Shown: positions 1 through 10,810 of the stretch, piece by piece
Layout of the letters: the number at the start of each line of letters is the position of its first letter
Numbering within the stretch: position 1 is the stretch's first letter
NCBI RefSeq assembly: GCF_039555335.1
Contig: NC_092641.1
Coordinates: 30,068,848 to 30,132,847 of the forward strand
Origin: Amphiura filiformis
Taxonomy: Eukaryota > Echinodermata > Ophiuroidea > Amphilepidida > Amphiuridae
Reading direction: 5' to 3'
DNA: 64,000 nucleotides
Notes under the pieces: generated by a model
What the model saw: the letters and a program-made list of their open reading frames with translations, nothing else
The model's database searches: none
Told to the model about the DNA's origin: nothing
Position numbers and translations under genes: made by a program

Positions 1-67
1 TCACAGGGTAATAATAATTGTGTCTCAGTATCTCTGCACCATCCTGTACTGCACCCATTATACATAC

Positions 68-199
68 CTCCTTGACAAGATCATGAAGTGATGCGGTTTG
101 TGTTTCTGCATCTCTGACCCATGCTGCAGGTGTCCATCTGACCCCTGGGGTGTATGGTGTAGACACATTCACAGCATGTGACTGCAACTGCCAATTCAT
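68..199 (-). CDS. Start-codon exon of a paralogue of the zinc-finger gene at 54.7 kb (partial, runs off the left end)
   Basis: Read on the minus strand, an ATG at 199-197 opens 44 codons that end exactly at a GTATGT splice donor (intron begins at 67). The peptide ends in AWVRDAETQTASLHDLVKE, which aligns with SWVCDAETQTLPLQNLVSE in the first coding exon at 54707-54841. The shared TPY and W..A.WV.DAETQT pattern, the same GAG|GTATGT junction and the same phase 0 make homology convincing. A plausible acceptor (AAATTTGATGCAG) lies just upstream, so there is probably a 5' UTR exon beyond. The following coding exon would lie left of the window, so I cannot say whether this gene also carries zinc fingers. 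Function is not recognised. It could be a dead exon, but it is free of stops. Confidence 0.7.
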
Positions 200-1680
200 G
201 TTCACAACATCTATCAGAGGAATTCTGCATCAAATTTGAAGGAAAAATTTAAAAAATATGTAATCATATACCAGGAAATTATAATCAGGCCTTTAAATAG
301 CAAGGATATTGGGGGGTACATGGAATCTCCAAAATGTGGAGCTGTTTTAACCTGCTGTAGTTTTAAAATGAAAAACATTAAAAATCTGTCCCTAATTCTT
401 CCATTAAATTTGGACCTCTTTGGACATTATTTTTACCCTGAAAAGTGGCCTTTTTGTCTGGGGTGGAGACTTCTACAAATTCATACCAAAGGTAACAAAA
501 GGGTTGGTTGGGGATCACATTTTTAAGTATCACTAAATAATTTAGAGTTGCGGTTGTCTAAAATGTAGACTATATTTGAGGGCTGTAATCGGTGTACATG
601 TCACGTTTTGAATAGTGAGTGAGAAGTGACCAAATTTGTGCATACCACAAACACCGTCATCATCCCTATACCTTTGTGTCAAAAATTGCCATGATAGTAC
701 GGCGAATCCTCAATAGCTACGCATGGCGATTTTGTTCGAGATAGGCCGAGCGACTCAGGCTAAGCATAGTACGACTATCATATGAGATACCATCAAGTTC
801 TATTCTACACATTATTACGATTTGCGCATGCTCTAGTATCCCATATGGTGTTGCCATTACAAGGAAATTTGATTGTTTTGAGGTAAAACCAAGGTTTTGT
901 TTTTAAATACACTAACTTGAAATTAAATACACTAATTAGCGGCCATCACTGTTTGCTCTGGATACATTAATTTTTACTGCATTTTTAAATCGAAAGTTAA
1001 AATTGTGATATATTTAATTTTGATAATTATATAAAGGAACACATTTATGATCCAGGTGCGTGTATAATAGAAAATTCGATCACACATGTATATCACAATG
1101 CATAACTTTCTTTATCTGTGTCAACAATAGAATATTAATCACCAACGGAGTATGAAGCTTTATGAAAAAAATATTTATAATATAGCGTGTTGACACTGTG
1201 CCACGTGTATTGGGCCAAACTACTCTGGCAATGATACATGATGATCTAAGGCTAAAGCTCTCAAATCAATCCAATGCAGAAAACAATCCAAATGTATGTC
1301 TTTTCTTCACTATACTTCATGACTTTGGACCGTGGAAGTAAAAAGGGCTAAATCTAAACCTTCAAATTATCGGTCGATCTGTTAATCTGACATCAGTGTG
1401 CAGCAAAGTTTTTGAAAACCGGGCAAAACAGACACTTTTTATCGCCGTATCGGTATGATATTTTTGTATTGGTGTTGCCCTATTGTGCAGAGCTACTACG
1501 GTATATGGGTTCCCTGTATATGGGTTCCCTGTACTACTCCTTACTCGATCCTGACTGGTATCCCAGGCTAGGTACGTTCATAAAATTTTGAAGTTCAATA
1601 TTTTTAGCTGAAAGTTCTTTCATTTGAAAGAGAATCAAATTACCTAAACAATAAGGGGTCAATCATGTTTCTAGTGCATA
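200..1680. other. AT-rich non-coding stretch
   Basis: I see no gene or bounded element here. ORFs are short and have no coding look. A 15-bp unit (TATATGGGTTCCCTG) is repeated directly near 1500-1530. Confidence 0.5.
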
Positions 1681-1682
1681 TA

Positions 1683-2065
1683 CCGTAACCACCCGGGTAT
1701 AAGCCCACCTTCGGCTATAAGCCCACCCCCTATTTTTCAAAATATTCTGGAAACAAGGGTGCACTCAGGTATAAGCCCAGTACTAAATTTTGGCCAAGTT
1801 CTTAAATCAAATCAATGCTTTGCTCTCACATTTAAGAACAAATATAAAAAAAATATCAGTTGATAATTAACATTCCACACTTATAATTTTAAGAAATTGA
1901 CATAGAAGATAGAAATTACTGGTACATTGGGCATACATACAAATGAGGGTGATTGTTCTTATTTTTAAATTCAAGCACTAGCCCCTCCCCGGTTATAAGC
2001 CCACCCCCATTTTGGAAGTGAAATCTGCCATCTAGGGGGGTGGGCTTATACCCGAGTGGTTACGG
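1683..2065. mobile_element. MITE with TA target duplication (CCGTAACCACCCGGG ends)
   Basis: The ends are inverted repeats of about 27 bp: 1683-1709 reads CCGTAACCACCCGGGTATAA and onward, and the reverse complement of 2039-2065 matches with one mismatch. Both ends are flanked by TA (1681-1682 and 2066-2067), typical of Tc1/mariner-like elements. The motif ATAAGCCCACCCC recurs inside each half. No transposase is present, so it is non-autonomous. Confidence 0.75.
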
Positions 2066-2067
2066 TA

Positions 2068-3426
2068 GGGGAGATTGGGGTTAGTTGGAACGCGGGGTAA
2101 GTTGAAACATTGTATTTTTTTCTGACACAAAAAATTAATTTGGTAAAATACTGGCACCTAGTAATAGGTATTAGTAAGGGTCATCCACCAAATTAGCAAC
2201 AGCACTGATGCCCCACCAGTGTTGGCTTGGGAAAGGAATATCTGTTTTTGACTTACTGACTAATTTTTATACCCCTCAGAAAAGATGCGTTATCTCCATG
2301 TTGTTTGAAGATTCAGGGGATTATTTTTTGAGTATCATAAGCACTAGTAGTAAGTCCCAGAATAATGTTAAATAAAAGTTTTATTGTATTTCTTCTTTTG
2401 TGTAAGGCCGTATAAAATTAATGTTTTGGTTCTCGTCCAGAGGATTTTCATGAATTGATGAGGGAGGGAGGTGTTTTTTTTTTTGTTTTTTTTTTTCCAA
2501 TGTAAAATTAGCATTGTCAGTAGTTTTCGGTCTTCTCCAACAGTGCTCGAGGAAACGATGAGGCCCTTTTTTTTTTTTTTTTTTTTTCAAATGTGAGATT
2601 CTGAGGATAAACCCCTAGAGTACCACAAAAAGACTTGGAAGTGATGCTTGTTCTCTAATAAACTTATTTATATGTATGAAGATTTCATAAATCATTCCAA
2701 AGTCTAAAAAATTGAAAAATCTAAAAATAAAAAAATCTGACAAATCCCAGAAATTGAGGAGGGAGGGGACGAGAACCAAAATATTAATTTTACACGGCCT
2801 AATGAACTTTGAAATGTAAAAATAGGCATCGGGGTTAGTTGAAACTTTTGAGGTGGGGTTAGTTGAAACGTGAAAATCGCATAGAAAAATATGGTTAAAA
2901 ATTTGACTTTTTAAAAATTTGTAACATGTTTACCATTTCTTCAATATTGCTTTAATATGGTTAAAAAGCAATAATACAAGCAAAAAGTGCACACAGAAAG
3001 TACATTTTATAATATTTTAGGCTTCTCATATTTTGGTCCATGGTGACACTCGTCACCTTGTGTCCAAAGTATTGACCTGCACTCCCACATGTATATATAT
3101 TTCTTCATTTTTTCACACTGATTCTATGTTAAAGGGTGCCTTCAAGGGAAGTATAACCCTAACAACACAATAATAATTATTTTGAAATTTTTACAAGCCG
3201 TGTTTCAACTAACCCCACCCTGTGTTTCAACTTACCCCAGGGGTGGGGTTAGTTGAAACACTTTTTTTCAAATTTTCAAATTGAATTATATGAATAATCA
3301 TAAGCAGGTCCACTAAAGTTTAAGGCTGTATTTGTAGCATGTATGTATATGTTTATACTGATATGGTTAGTGTTTCTTAAAAAGACGATTTTGTGAAAAA
3401 TGTTTCAACTAACCCCAATCTCCCCC
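2068..3426. mobile_element. Inverted-repeat element with GGGGTTAGTTGAAAC motifs
   Basis: The left end reads GGGGAGATTGGGGTTAGTTG and the right end (3402-3426) is its near-perfect reverse complement. The subterminal motif GGGGTTAGTTGAAAC recurs at about 2828, 2856 and 3190-3256 in both orientations. No coding capacity is visible. The element directly abuts the MITE at 1683-2065 and contains a second element at 2405-2802. Confidence 0.6.
2405..2802. mobile_element. Nested inverted-repeat element inside 2068-3426
   Basis: Arms of about 34 bp beginning AGGCCGTATAAAATTAATG (2405 onward) and ending at 2802 with the reverse complement of AGGCCGTGTAAAATTAATA. Long T tracts (2474-2497 and 2568-2587) lie inside. 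It interrupts the surrounding TTAGTTGAAAC element. Confidence 0.55.
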
Positions 3427-3801
3427 ACTTTTGAAGTTACAGACAAAAATAGTGTCACCAAATTGTCCAAAATTTTGTGTGTGAAATTGTGACAGCAGGC
3501 ACATGTACAATGTACACTACTGTATGTGACCCCAGATGACCTCCTATTCTTTACTGTAAGAAAGCTGTTTTGGATGGTCTTGATTTGCACACAAATTGCT
3601 TTTGCGCTTTAACGAAAGCGTCCACTTGGTGGAACATAGATTGCACTATGTGATAGCTTATGAATCCATTATTATGCCAGTACCAACATAAGTCAACATC
3701 ACTTAGGTTTTGGTTGTCAAAATTAATTTTTAGTAATTTTTTCCATTGAGCCCCACAGTAAAGCCATTTTTGGACCGTACAGGCACATTCCACTTCCCTA
3801 T

Positions 3802-4744
3802 CAGCGTTCGAAATAGTGGTTATCCGGTTGTCCAAATTAACCAAAACAAGCGTCGGACAACTTAAATGAGGTCCCCGGTTGTCCGGTTGACAACCAAAAA
3901 TCTACACACAATTTCTATATTTTAATATACATTACATAATCTTTACACAGGTGACAAAAGATGGTGGCTATATGATGATCAATTTCTCATTTATATTGTT
4001 GTTTTATGCAAGCAATCACAGCCCGAAAACTTGTAGTTTCAGTATGCATTGCGACATGATGGGGAAAACCCAGCTGATGATTCCACAACTCTTGATGTAA
4101 ACAAAATTGGTCGCCACGCAAATTTATCGCATACCTAGTGTCAGTAGTGTGTATGCATACATGCACGTACAGGACAGATTAACTGCGTCATTGGGAAGAG
4201 GCTAACCAGAACACGTGGAGTGGAAATTTCCTTCAGCAGTCGCATTCACAAAAATGACAGAATACAAAGTTTCAAGTTCTTTTGTAAATAGCGATATGTG
4301 GAAGTCATGGAACTCTGTAATTTTAATGATGTACTGTCCTGGCGTGCGCGTGCGGTTGATGTTGTATTATTATCACAAGCTGAAAATATTATTTTTTATT
4401 TACATTTCAAGTAAATTTTCTTTAAAATAATATACGATTCCTTAATTATATTAATTTTACGATGAATAAAACCAATTTTTAAAAACAAAATCAAACCATT
4501 CAAATGTTTTTTTTTTTTTGCATCCGCTATAATTAGCACATTTTTAGCATTTACTATACGTTCATTTTGCGAAAACAAAAACATGACGAGTGATGATTTC
4601 AGGAGCAGATCGAAAGAAATGTCTGACTTTGTAGCGTAATTTGTTTGAAAAATCACGGACAACTGAAATATTTGGCGGACAACCAAAAACTGTTACCTGG
4701 TTGTCCGGTGGACAACCACTTTTTTTTTCTTAATTCGAACGCTG
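3802..4744. mobile_element. Non-autonomous hAT-like element with perfect 8-bp target duplication
   Basis: The ends are CAGCGTTCGAA at 3802 and TTCGAACGCTG ending at 4744, with further subterminal inverted GGTTGTCCGGTTGACAACC-type motifs. The flanks 3794-3801 and 4745-4752 are both TTCCCTAT, a perfect 8-bp duplication. A CAG-start terminal repeat plus an 8-bp duplication is the hAT signature. No transposase ORF is present. Confidence 0.88.
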
Positions 4745-5089
4745 TTCCCTATGGACGAATAGCGCCACCTATAGTGTGTGATTTGAGCCTGACTACCCAG
4801 GCAAACCTTAGTTGACACATTTGCTAGACCGGGGCCCAAACACAATGCATATTACATAGAAATTTGAATTTTTTTCGAGAACAGGTCGGTGAAGGAAACC
4901 TACATATGTTTTCTATACCGGTACTTCACTTGACCCAAATATATGATTTTTTATGGTGATGAGCCAGTCGCACATGGAATTTTAGAGGGATTTTGATAGC
5001 AGTTCCATTAAAAAACGCTGTTATCGCCATGAGACTACTTAAGATCTATAGAAACACCCCTAAATGCCGTTTTGGGAAATTTTGCTGTA

Positions 5090-5268
5090 CTAAAATGCAG
5101 TAAACATACATCGCGTATTTACTGCGTTGCACGCACTTGTCTCCGATTGGCTGCTGAGGCGATTGGCCGAGTGGAAATTTATGAATGAACTGTGCGCCGT
5201 ACGCGTTGTTAGCGCCGAATTTGCAACATCACGGTAGTCGCGCTCGTCAAAGGTTTGCTGCATTTTAG
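5090..5268. mobile_element. 179-bp MITE with TA target duplication (CTAAAATGCAG ends)
   Basis: CTAAAATGCAG at 5090 and CTGCATTTTAG ending at 5268, flanked by TA at 5088-5089 and 5269-5270. The interior is GC-rich relative to its surroundings and non-coding. It sits inside repeat family A; the related copy near 50000 has no such insertion at this place. Confidence 0.7.
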
Positions 5269-5301
5269 TATAGCAGAATCTTTTTGATGAAAGTCAATCT
5301 T

Positions 5302-5515
5302 TCAAATTTTGCATATTTGAACGTGTTCCTAACGTTTTCCCACGCCTTTTCAGGGCATAATATAAAATGGTACCCAAAAATATCTGTGCCAAAAATTGCT
5401 TGCCCCCCTTTCGACCTGCCAAAATCGCTTGACCCCCTTTTGACCTGCCAAAAAATCTTTGCCCCCTATAATTCACCACCCCGGGGGTACACATAATTAT
5501 TGAACCACCGCTAAT
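5302..5515 (+). repeat. Repeat family B (GACCTGCCAAAA / TACACATAATTATTG), copy 1
   Basis: Contains serial units of the form CCCCTTTTGACCTGCCAAAA and ends in CCCCGGGGGTACACATAATTATTG. Related copies are at 11815-11990 (reverse orientation), 12030-12232 and 45040-45178. Short C or G homopolymers inside each unit vary in length between copies. Confidence 0.7.
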
Positions 5516-5570
5516 TTCATATGTAAAATGATGCAGTTTGATGTGACTGTCATGACTGTCCAAGCCAGTC

Positions 5571-6094
5571 CATCATCCATGCGTCCGGTTTATACTCCTA
5601 GGGGTGCTGCACAGTATCAACAAAGAAGAAGAAGAGGCATACTTTCTTACTTCAATGGGTGTACGAAAATTCCAAATCATTACAACAATTAACGTGACAA
5701 TCACAATTTAAAACAAACAAAATCTTAAGCTTTTAATACCTCGGAGAACAGAATCGCTCATTCGATTTACGAGTCTATTCAGAGCTCGTGATCCAATCAA
5801 TCATTTTAGGAATGGGCAATACCAGATATTGCGCCTTTATGGCGGGGAAGTTATGCTCGTTTCATACTTTCTGCCGCTTGCCGCTGAGCGGCGTGACGCT
5901 TCTTCGTTGTTTAACCAGGTTGGTCCGTGAGGGACACATGCTAATCCATGGGAAAACCATGGAGACCCCGTTCCAAGCTCATAAAACCATACTGCAGTTA
6001 CTGTCCGTTTTCCTATACACAATACACAGTGCTCTCACCATTGACGCGTGACCCCTACAAATGATGTATGTTGGAAGAATGGGCACTTGACTAG
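5571..6094. other. Non-coding stretch
   Basis: No gene, element boundary or RNA recognised. The two overlapping ORFs here show no family resemblance. Confidence 0.4.
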
Positions 6095-6098
6095 TTAA

Positions 6099-6756
6099 AG
6101 GCCCATTCAGTGATTTGCTCATCCGGACGATCGTAAAAATCATCAAAATTCAGATTTTGGTACCTTTGTAATTGGCATAGATGTGCTAACATAGCCTGCT
6201 AGTGGTTCGGTCGAAAGCCGTGTATTTTAGACAAAATAAAGCATTTGCATGATTCTGGACTTTTGATACTGACAGTACAAAAGTCCGACTCGAGATCGAG
6301 AAGCTCACTCTCCACCGTACCAACACGCGTTGCGTATTGTTTCTACTACTTATTACATCAGTAGCTACTATTTTAAACAAAATACACACTTTTAACTGTT
6401 TTTCATATTTGAATTGACCGTTAGTTTGCCTCGGTGACCTTTAATTGCTTATTTTGTTTTCTACTACAAAAATTAAGCGTCTGTTTTAAATCAATTTAGA
6501 CTCTACTTCCCCGTGTTAGAAACACTGGACTAGGAAGTTTTCCAGTCGATTGGTGGCGCACTGTACGACAATCTCGATTTTCTCGAGTCGATCTGAGTTG
6601 AAGTAGAAAACCTTTCTAAAACTTCTGTTTTTGACTAATTTGTCGATGTATTCAGGGGAAAAGTGGTTTAATGAAATTCTGTAGACTTATTCTTTATTTC
6701 TCTCTGACAAATTTCCATTTTTTTTTAATTTTCCTGTGAAATCACTGAAAGGGCCT
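6099..6756. mobile_element. TTAA-flanked MITE (AGGCCCATTCAGTGATTT ends)
   Basis: AGGCCCATTCAGTGATTT at 6099 and its inverted counterpart ending AAATCACTGAAAGGGCCT at 6756. TTAA flanks both sides (6095-6098 and 6757-6760). TTAA targeting is characteristic of piggyBac-like and Kolobok-like transposons; without a transposase the superfamily is not decided. Confidence 0.75.
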
Positions 6757-6760
6757 TTAA

Positions 6761-7274
6761 CATCACTGTGTGAAAAATAACCAGCCAATATTTAATTTAT
6801 TCTCCAAAACTTCTAGCAAATATATTTCTCTAACATGACCTAAAATTACAGCTAGGTTAGATGTTCAGAAATGGTCGCACTTTTGTAAAATATGAGTGAG
6901 GGCAAGGCATAGCTAGCCAACTCCCCGTGTTAATTGAATGGAGATTTGACCGAAAATATTGGTATCGGACCGCTCACTTCTGAAGGATGCCACACAAAAA
7001 CGGTAAAAGCTACATTTTAATTATTCTCTGGCAAACCTTCATGATGAGTTTCTTATATAGTATGCCGAAATTGGGTACTGTAGGTGATTGACAAAGGGTC
7101 GCACTTTTCTGATAAATAAGTGACAGTGAACATGAAATATCAGCGCCCATAAACCCAAGTTAGTAGTAGCTAGTTAGTGGAGGCCGTCACGGGACTGATT
7201 ATTGATTATTGAAGTGCCTTATTAATAGATACGCACGATTTAGGGCAAGAAAAACAAAGCGGGACACTTTTGGA
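6761..7274. other. Non-coding stretch
   Basis: No gene or bounded repeat recognised. Confidence 0.4.
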
Positions 7275-7276
7275 GA

Positions 7277-7316
<40 letters not shown>

Positions 7317-7337
7317 GACATCATCATCATCATCACT
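7277..7337 (+). repeat. (ATC)n microsatellite
   Basis: About 20 ATC units with a single GAC interruption near 7317. Open frames across it encode only poly-Ile or poly-Asp and are not genes. Confidence 0.95.
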
Positions 7338-7375
7338 TTCTACATTTTTTCTAAACAACATAGGGCCTACCGTTT

Positions 7376-7655
7376 TAATGAAATAAAACATCACGATTTT
7401 CATCACAAAACAAATATAATGCATAAGAAATCGTTTGTTTTAGAGCGTGATGATGAAATAAAACATCACGATTTTCATCCCGAAACAAAGTAATACATAA
7501 GAAATCGTTTGTTTTAAAGCGTGATGAAATAAAACATCACGATTTTCATCACAAAACAAAGTAATAGGCCTACAAAAGAAATACATTTTTCGAGAGTGAT
7601 TAAATAAAACATCACGATTTTCATCACGGAACAAAGTAATACATAAGACATCGTT
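7376..7655 (+). repeat. Minisatellite, about four units of roughly 60-80 bp
   Basis: The core AAATAAAACATCACGATTTT followed by CATCAC/CATCCC and AAACAAA...ATAAGAAATCGTTTG recurs about four times with indels. It follows the ATC microsatellite closely. Confidence 0.8.
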
Positions 7656-8964
7656 TGTTTGATTGCAATCAACCGCGACAGTTCGTCTCACACACATTAA
7701 TCATGGAAGAAAGAGATAAGAAGGAACCACAACGAACGCATTCACTTTGTCCACTCCCTTTACCGACATTTAGTTGACATTGTTATTCATGAGGATTTAC
7801 TTTGATCAATACCCCGCGTTAAATAGGTGATTGGTATTGTATTCCATGTATTTGCATGTCTTCTGGAGCGTGTGTGAAGGATGATTTGAACTAATGACCT
7901 TCCGTGCAAGCACCCTATACGCTTTTCTCTGGTGACGTGATCATCGGTCATTGATGGCCTACATCTTTTTCTTCCATTTTGCCCAATTTTTCCGAACTTT
8001 GATGACTTTTTTTCTCAGAGTTGGCAGTCTTTGGCACTGAAACGAGTTAGCTAGTTACGAGTATACACATATAAACTATTAAATTAAACAGGTTTTATGT
8101 ACCGGACTCAACCGGAACATTGTGCATTATTTAAGAACATTTTACATCTATTTTTCATCGAAAAAGTCACCAAAATCTTACCTTATTTGCTAAAGATGAA
8201 ACTCAGCAAAAAAACGGCCGATTTTGATTACCTTTTTGGTGTTTTATAGGACATTTTCTACACAACACGATCAAGAAAACAGTTTGACTGTAGATCCCAA
8301 AACAAAGCTACTATACATGTTCAGAGCATCAGTGAAATTCCATAATCTTACTTCTGGGTAGCGTTTGTTTGTTCGTGGATGGGTTTGTTATAAATTTCTT
8401 CCAGTAATGATTTTGCCAAGCATCGATCGCGGTAAATGGATCATACATGAAAGTAAGTACCATTGATAGCTTTTCTTTTCATGCGTCAATAGATAAGCGG
8501 ATTAAAACTTGGCCGATCGAAGTCGTTGTGGTTCCTTCTCATCTCTTTCTTCCATGCATTAATGCACTGCGATCAAATAGGTTGATGACAACATTTGATT
8601 GAATGGACTGCACTGCGCCATGATTACGTGCACCGGTTCAAATCCTTTGTTTGGAGCCAATCAATAATTTCACGTACAGCCTCTATGCAAATTAGAGTTT
8701 ACACACGCTGCAGCTGGGGTAATCGACCGAAGCTGGTTGCCGTTAGTGATCGAATGCATGAGCTTATTTGCTTTACTGAATCGATTTACTGGATTAATTT
8801 CCTGTTAACTGGGTTTAATGCCACAAAGGTCGAATCGCCTTTGCCATGGACAATGACTGTATCATGTGCACAAGCCTGGTTAGCCAGTTGGCCTATAAAG
8901 ATGCATGCTGGCCCAAATAGCTTTGAAAAACACAAGAAATGGAAGAAAAAATAGCAATAAAATA

Positions 8965-9092
8965 GAATGAACTAAAAACTTTCCATTTATAGTCCCATAG
9001 AAACCCATTTGAGGGTGGTTCATTGGTCCACAGGTGGCAAAAATAATTTTTTTTTTGGCTTTTTAGGACAATGAAAAGTTTTTAGTTCATTC
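8965..9092. mobile_element. 128-bp MITE with TA target duplication
   Basis: GAATGAACTAAAAACTTTCC at 8965 and an inverted match ending GTTTTTAGTTCATTC at 9092, with TA at 8963-8964 and 9093-9094. Very short and non-coding. Confidence 0.8.
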
Positions 9093-9171
9093 TAGCTTCT
9101 CATTCTATAGCCTAACTATATATATGTTTTAATTTGCTTTTTATCCCATCTCCATAGGGCACCCTGACCGA

Positions 9172-9800
9172 AATTTGACACAATTTTGACATATGTCAAA
9201 ATTATGTCAAACAAAAACGATAAGAATTGGGACATTTATTTGACACAAATTTGACATAAATTTGACATATGTCAAATTTGTATAAAAAATTTGACATATT
9301 TTTGACATAGTTCTATGTCAAAAGTGTGTCAAATCACATTTGTGTCAAAATCATGTCAAATATTATTTTGTGTCAAAATTATGTCAAACAGGATCATATT
9401 TGACATACTTTTGATATGTCAAATATGTGTCAAAATATATTTGATACATATTTGACATAGTACTTGGTTATGTTAAAATTGTATCAAATCGTGATCATAT
9501 TTGACACACTGATGTGAATGCAGGGGTGGAGCTGCCGTCGAGGTGAGCCAGCACAGGAATCCTTTTCTACCCTGTTGCCCAGGTGCATGCACAGCTTCCA
9601 GTCAGTGCCAAGTTATTGGAAATCCCACTTGAGGGCAAAAAATGCCACCAAATATTCAGATTTGTGCAAAATTGTGTCAAACAGGATCATATTTGACATA
9701 CCCCGGTACTTTTGATATGTCAAATTTGTGTCAAAATAAATTTGATACATATTTGACATGTAGTTCTTGGTTATGTCAAAAGTATGCCAGAATGTGATCA
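9172..9800. repeat. Clustered TTTGACAYA / TGTCAAA motif array, locus 1
   Basis: The heptamer TTTGACA or its complement TGTCAAA occurs every 10-20 bases across 9172-9510 and again at 9670-9800, often back to back as in TTTGACATATGTCAAA. A 150-bp unrelated segment (9511-9665) splits the array. A second locus lies at 35065-35458. Confidence 0.85.
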
Positions 9801-10119
9801 CATGGCTGCACCACAAAGGTGAGGGGCACGGAGGGGCTTAATTTTCCATTAAGCTTAAGTTTTGCCCAATGAAAACCAAAAATCACTGAAAATATTGATG
9901 AAAACATATTAATGACAAAATTGGATGCTTTACGCCCAATATTTATTGATATACTATTTACCCGACTACCTCTCAACCGATATTTTTAAACTTGTAGCTT
10001 GACCTGTAAAATATTTTGCGAGTAATTTAATACCAAATTAAAATTCAAATACGGTATGCAAAAACAAACACATGTGACCTTAATACAGATTATTTCACAT
10101 AAAGTTGTTGTGATCTTAA

Positions 10120-10780
10120 GGGATCTAGAATGAGCGTTTATTGCGTTTCGACAGTATTTTTTGAGGGACATGAGAGCACCTCAGACCTATCGAATTGCAT
10201 TCTGAATACGAAGCATGTCTTTCTGATATCAAATAATTTTCATTTTTTGAAAATCACAATATAATACAAATTTTATGACAAATTATAAAAATTTAATATT
10301 TTCAAATTTTTGATATATAACAGTCCTCGAAGTAAATTATATAAATCTAATGATATATTCTTAAAGTGTATGTAGCTGGGAGGAAAAGCCGACGGTCAAT
10401 TGAAAATTTTGACCTTTCATATTGAAAATATGGATTTTTTTCCCAAAAAGACCTTTTTTTTTTGGTGTTTTGAGGAAAAAAATCCATATCTCCAATACGA
10501 AAGGTCGAAATTTTCAATTGATCGTCGGCTTTTCATCCCACCTACATACACTTTAAGTATAAATCATCAGATTTGTAAAGTTAACTTCGAGTACTGTTAA
10601 ATATCAAAAATATCAATTTTTAATGATTTGCCATTAAATGTGTATTAAATTGCGAATGTCAAAAAATCAAAATTATTTGATATCAGAAGGACATTCTTCG
10701 TATTCAGAATGCAATTCGATATGTCTGATGTGCTCTAATGTCCCAAAATAAATACTGTCCAAACGTTCATACCCCAGCCC
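10120..10780. mobile_element. Foldback TTAA element, copy 1
   Basis: Two arms of about 300 bp are inverted copies: the left carries GAGGGACATGAGAGCACCTC and GAATACGAAG, the right carries the complement with GTGCTCTAATGTCCC. The centre is a palindromic block around 10400-10540 (GACCTTTCATATTGAAAATA and its complement). TTAA flanks both ends (10116-10119 and 10781-10784). Related copies at 16646-17290 and 21036-21675. No ORF of substance. Confidence 0.88.
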
Positions 10781-10810
10781 TTAATACAGATTATTTCACA
10801 TAAAGTTGTT

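Larger units (their letters stand above)
4795..5570 (+). repeat. Dispersed repeat family A, copy 1 (with two insertions)
   Basis: Begins around CAGGCAAACCTTAGTTGACA and runs through GATTTTTTATGGTGATGAG, GGAATTTTAGAGGGATTTTG and AATCTTTTTGATGAAAGTC to AAAATGATGCAGTTTGATG. The same string of landmarks recurs at 48546-50150, and the first part at 11471-11610. Copy 1 carries a MITE at 5090-5268 and a G/C-homopolymer repeat at about 5302-5515; copy 3 lacks both but carries a different insertion. Confidence 0.7.

Noticed and set aside
3551..3844. Minus-strand ORF of 97 codons (YCGAQWKKLLKINFDN)
   Set aside because: Its N-terminus lies inside the hAT-like element and the rest has no recognised domain or convincing splice sites.
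7206..7493. Poly-Asp and poly-Ile ORFs
   Set aside because: Produced by the (ATC)n microsatellite.
8595..8954. 119-codon plus-strand ORF
   Set aside because: No homology recognised; composition matches chance ORFs in this region.
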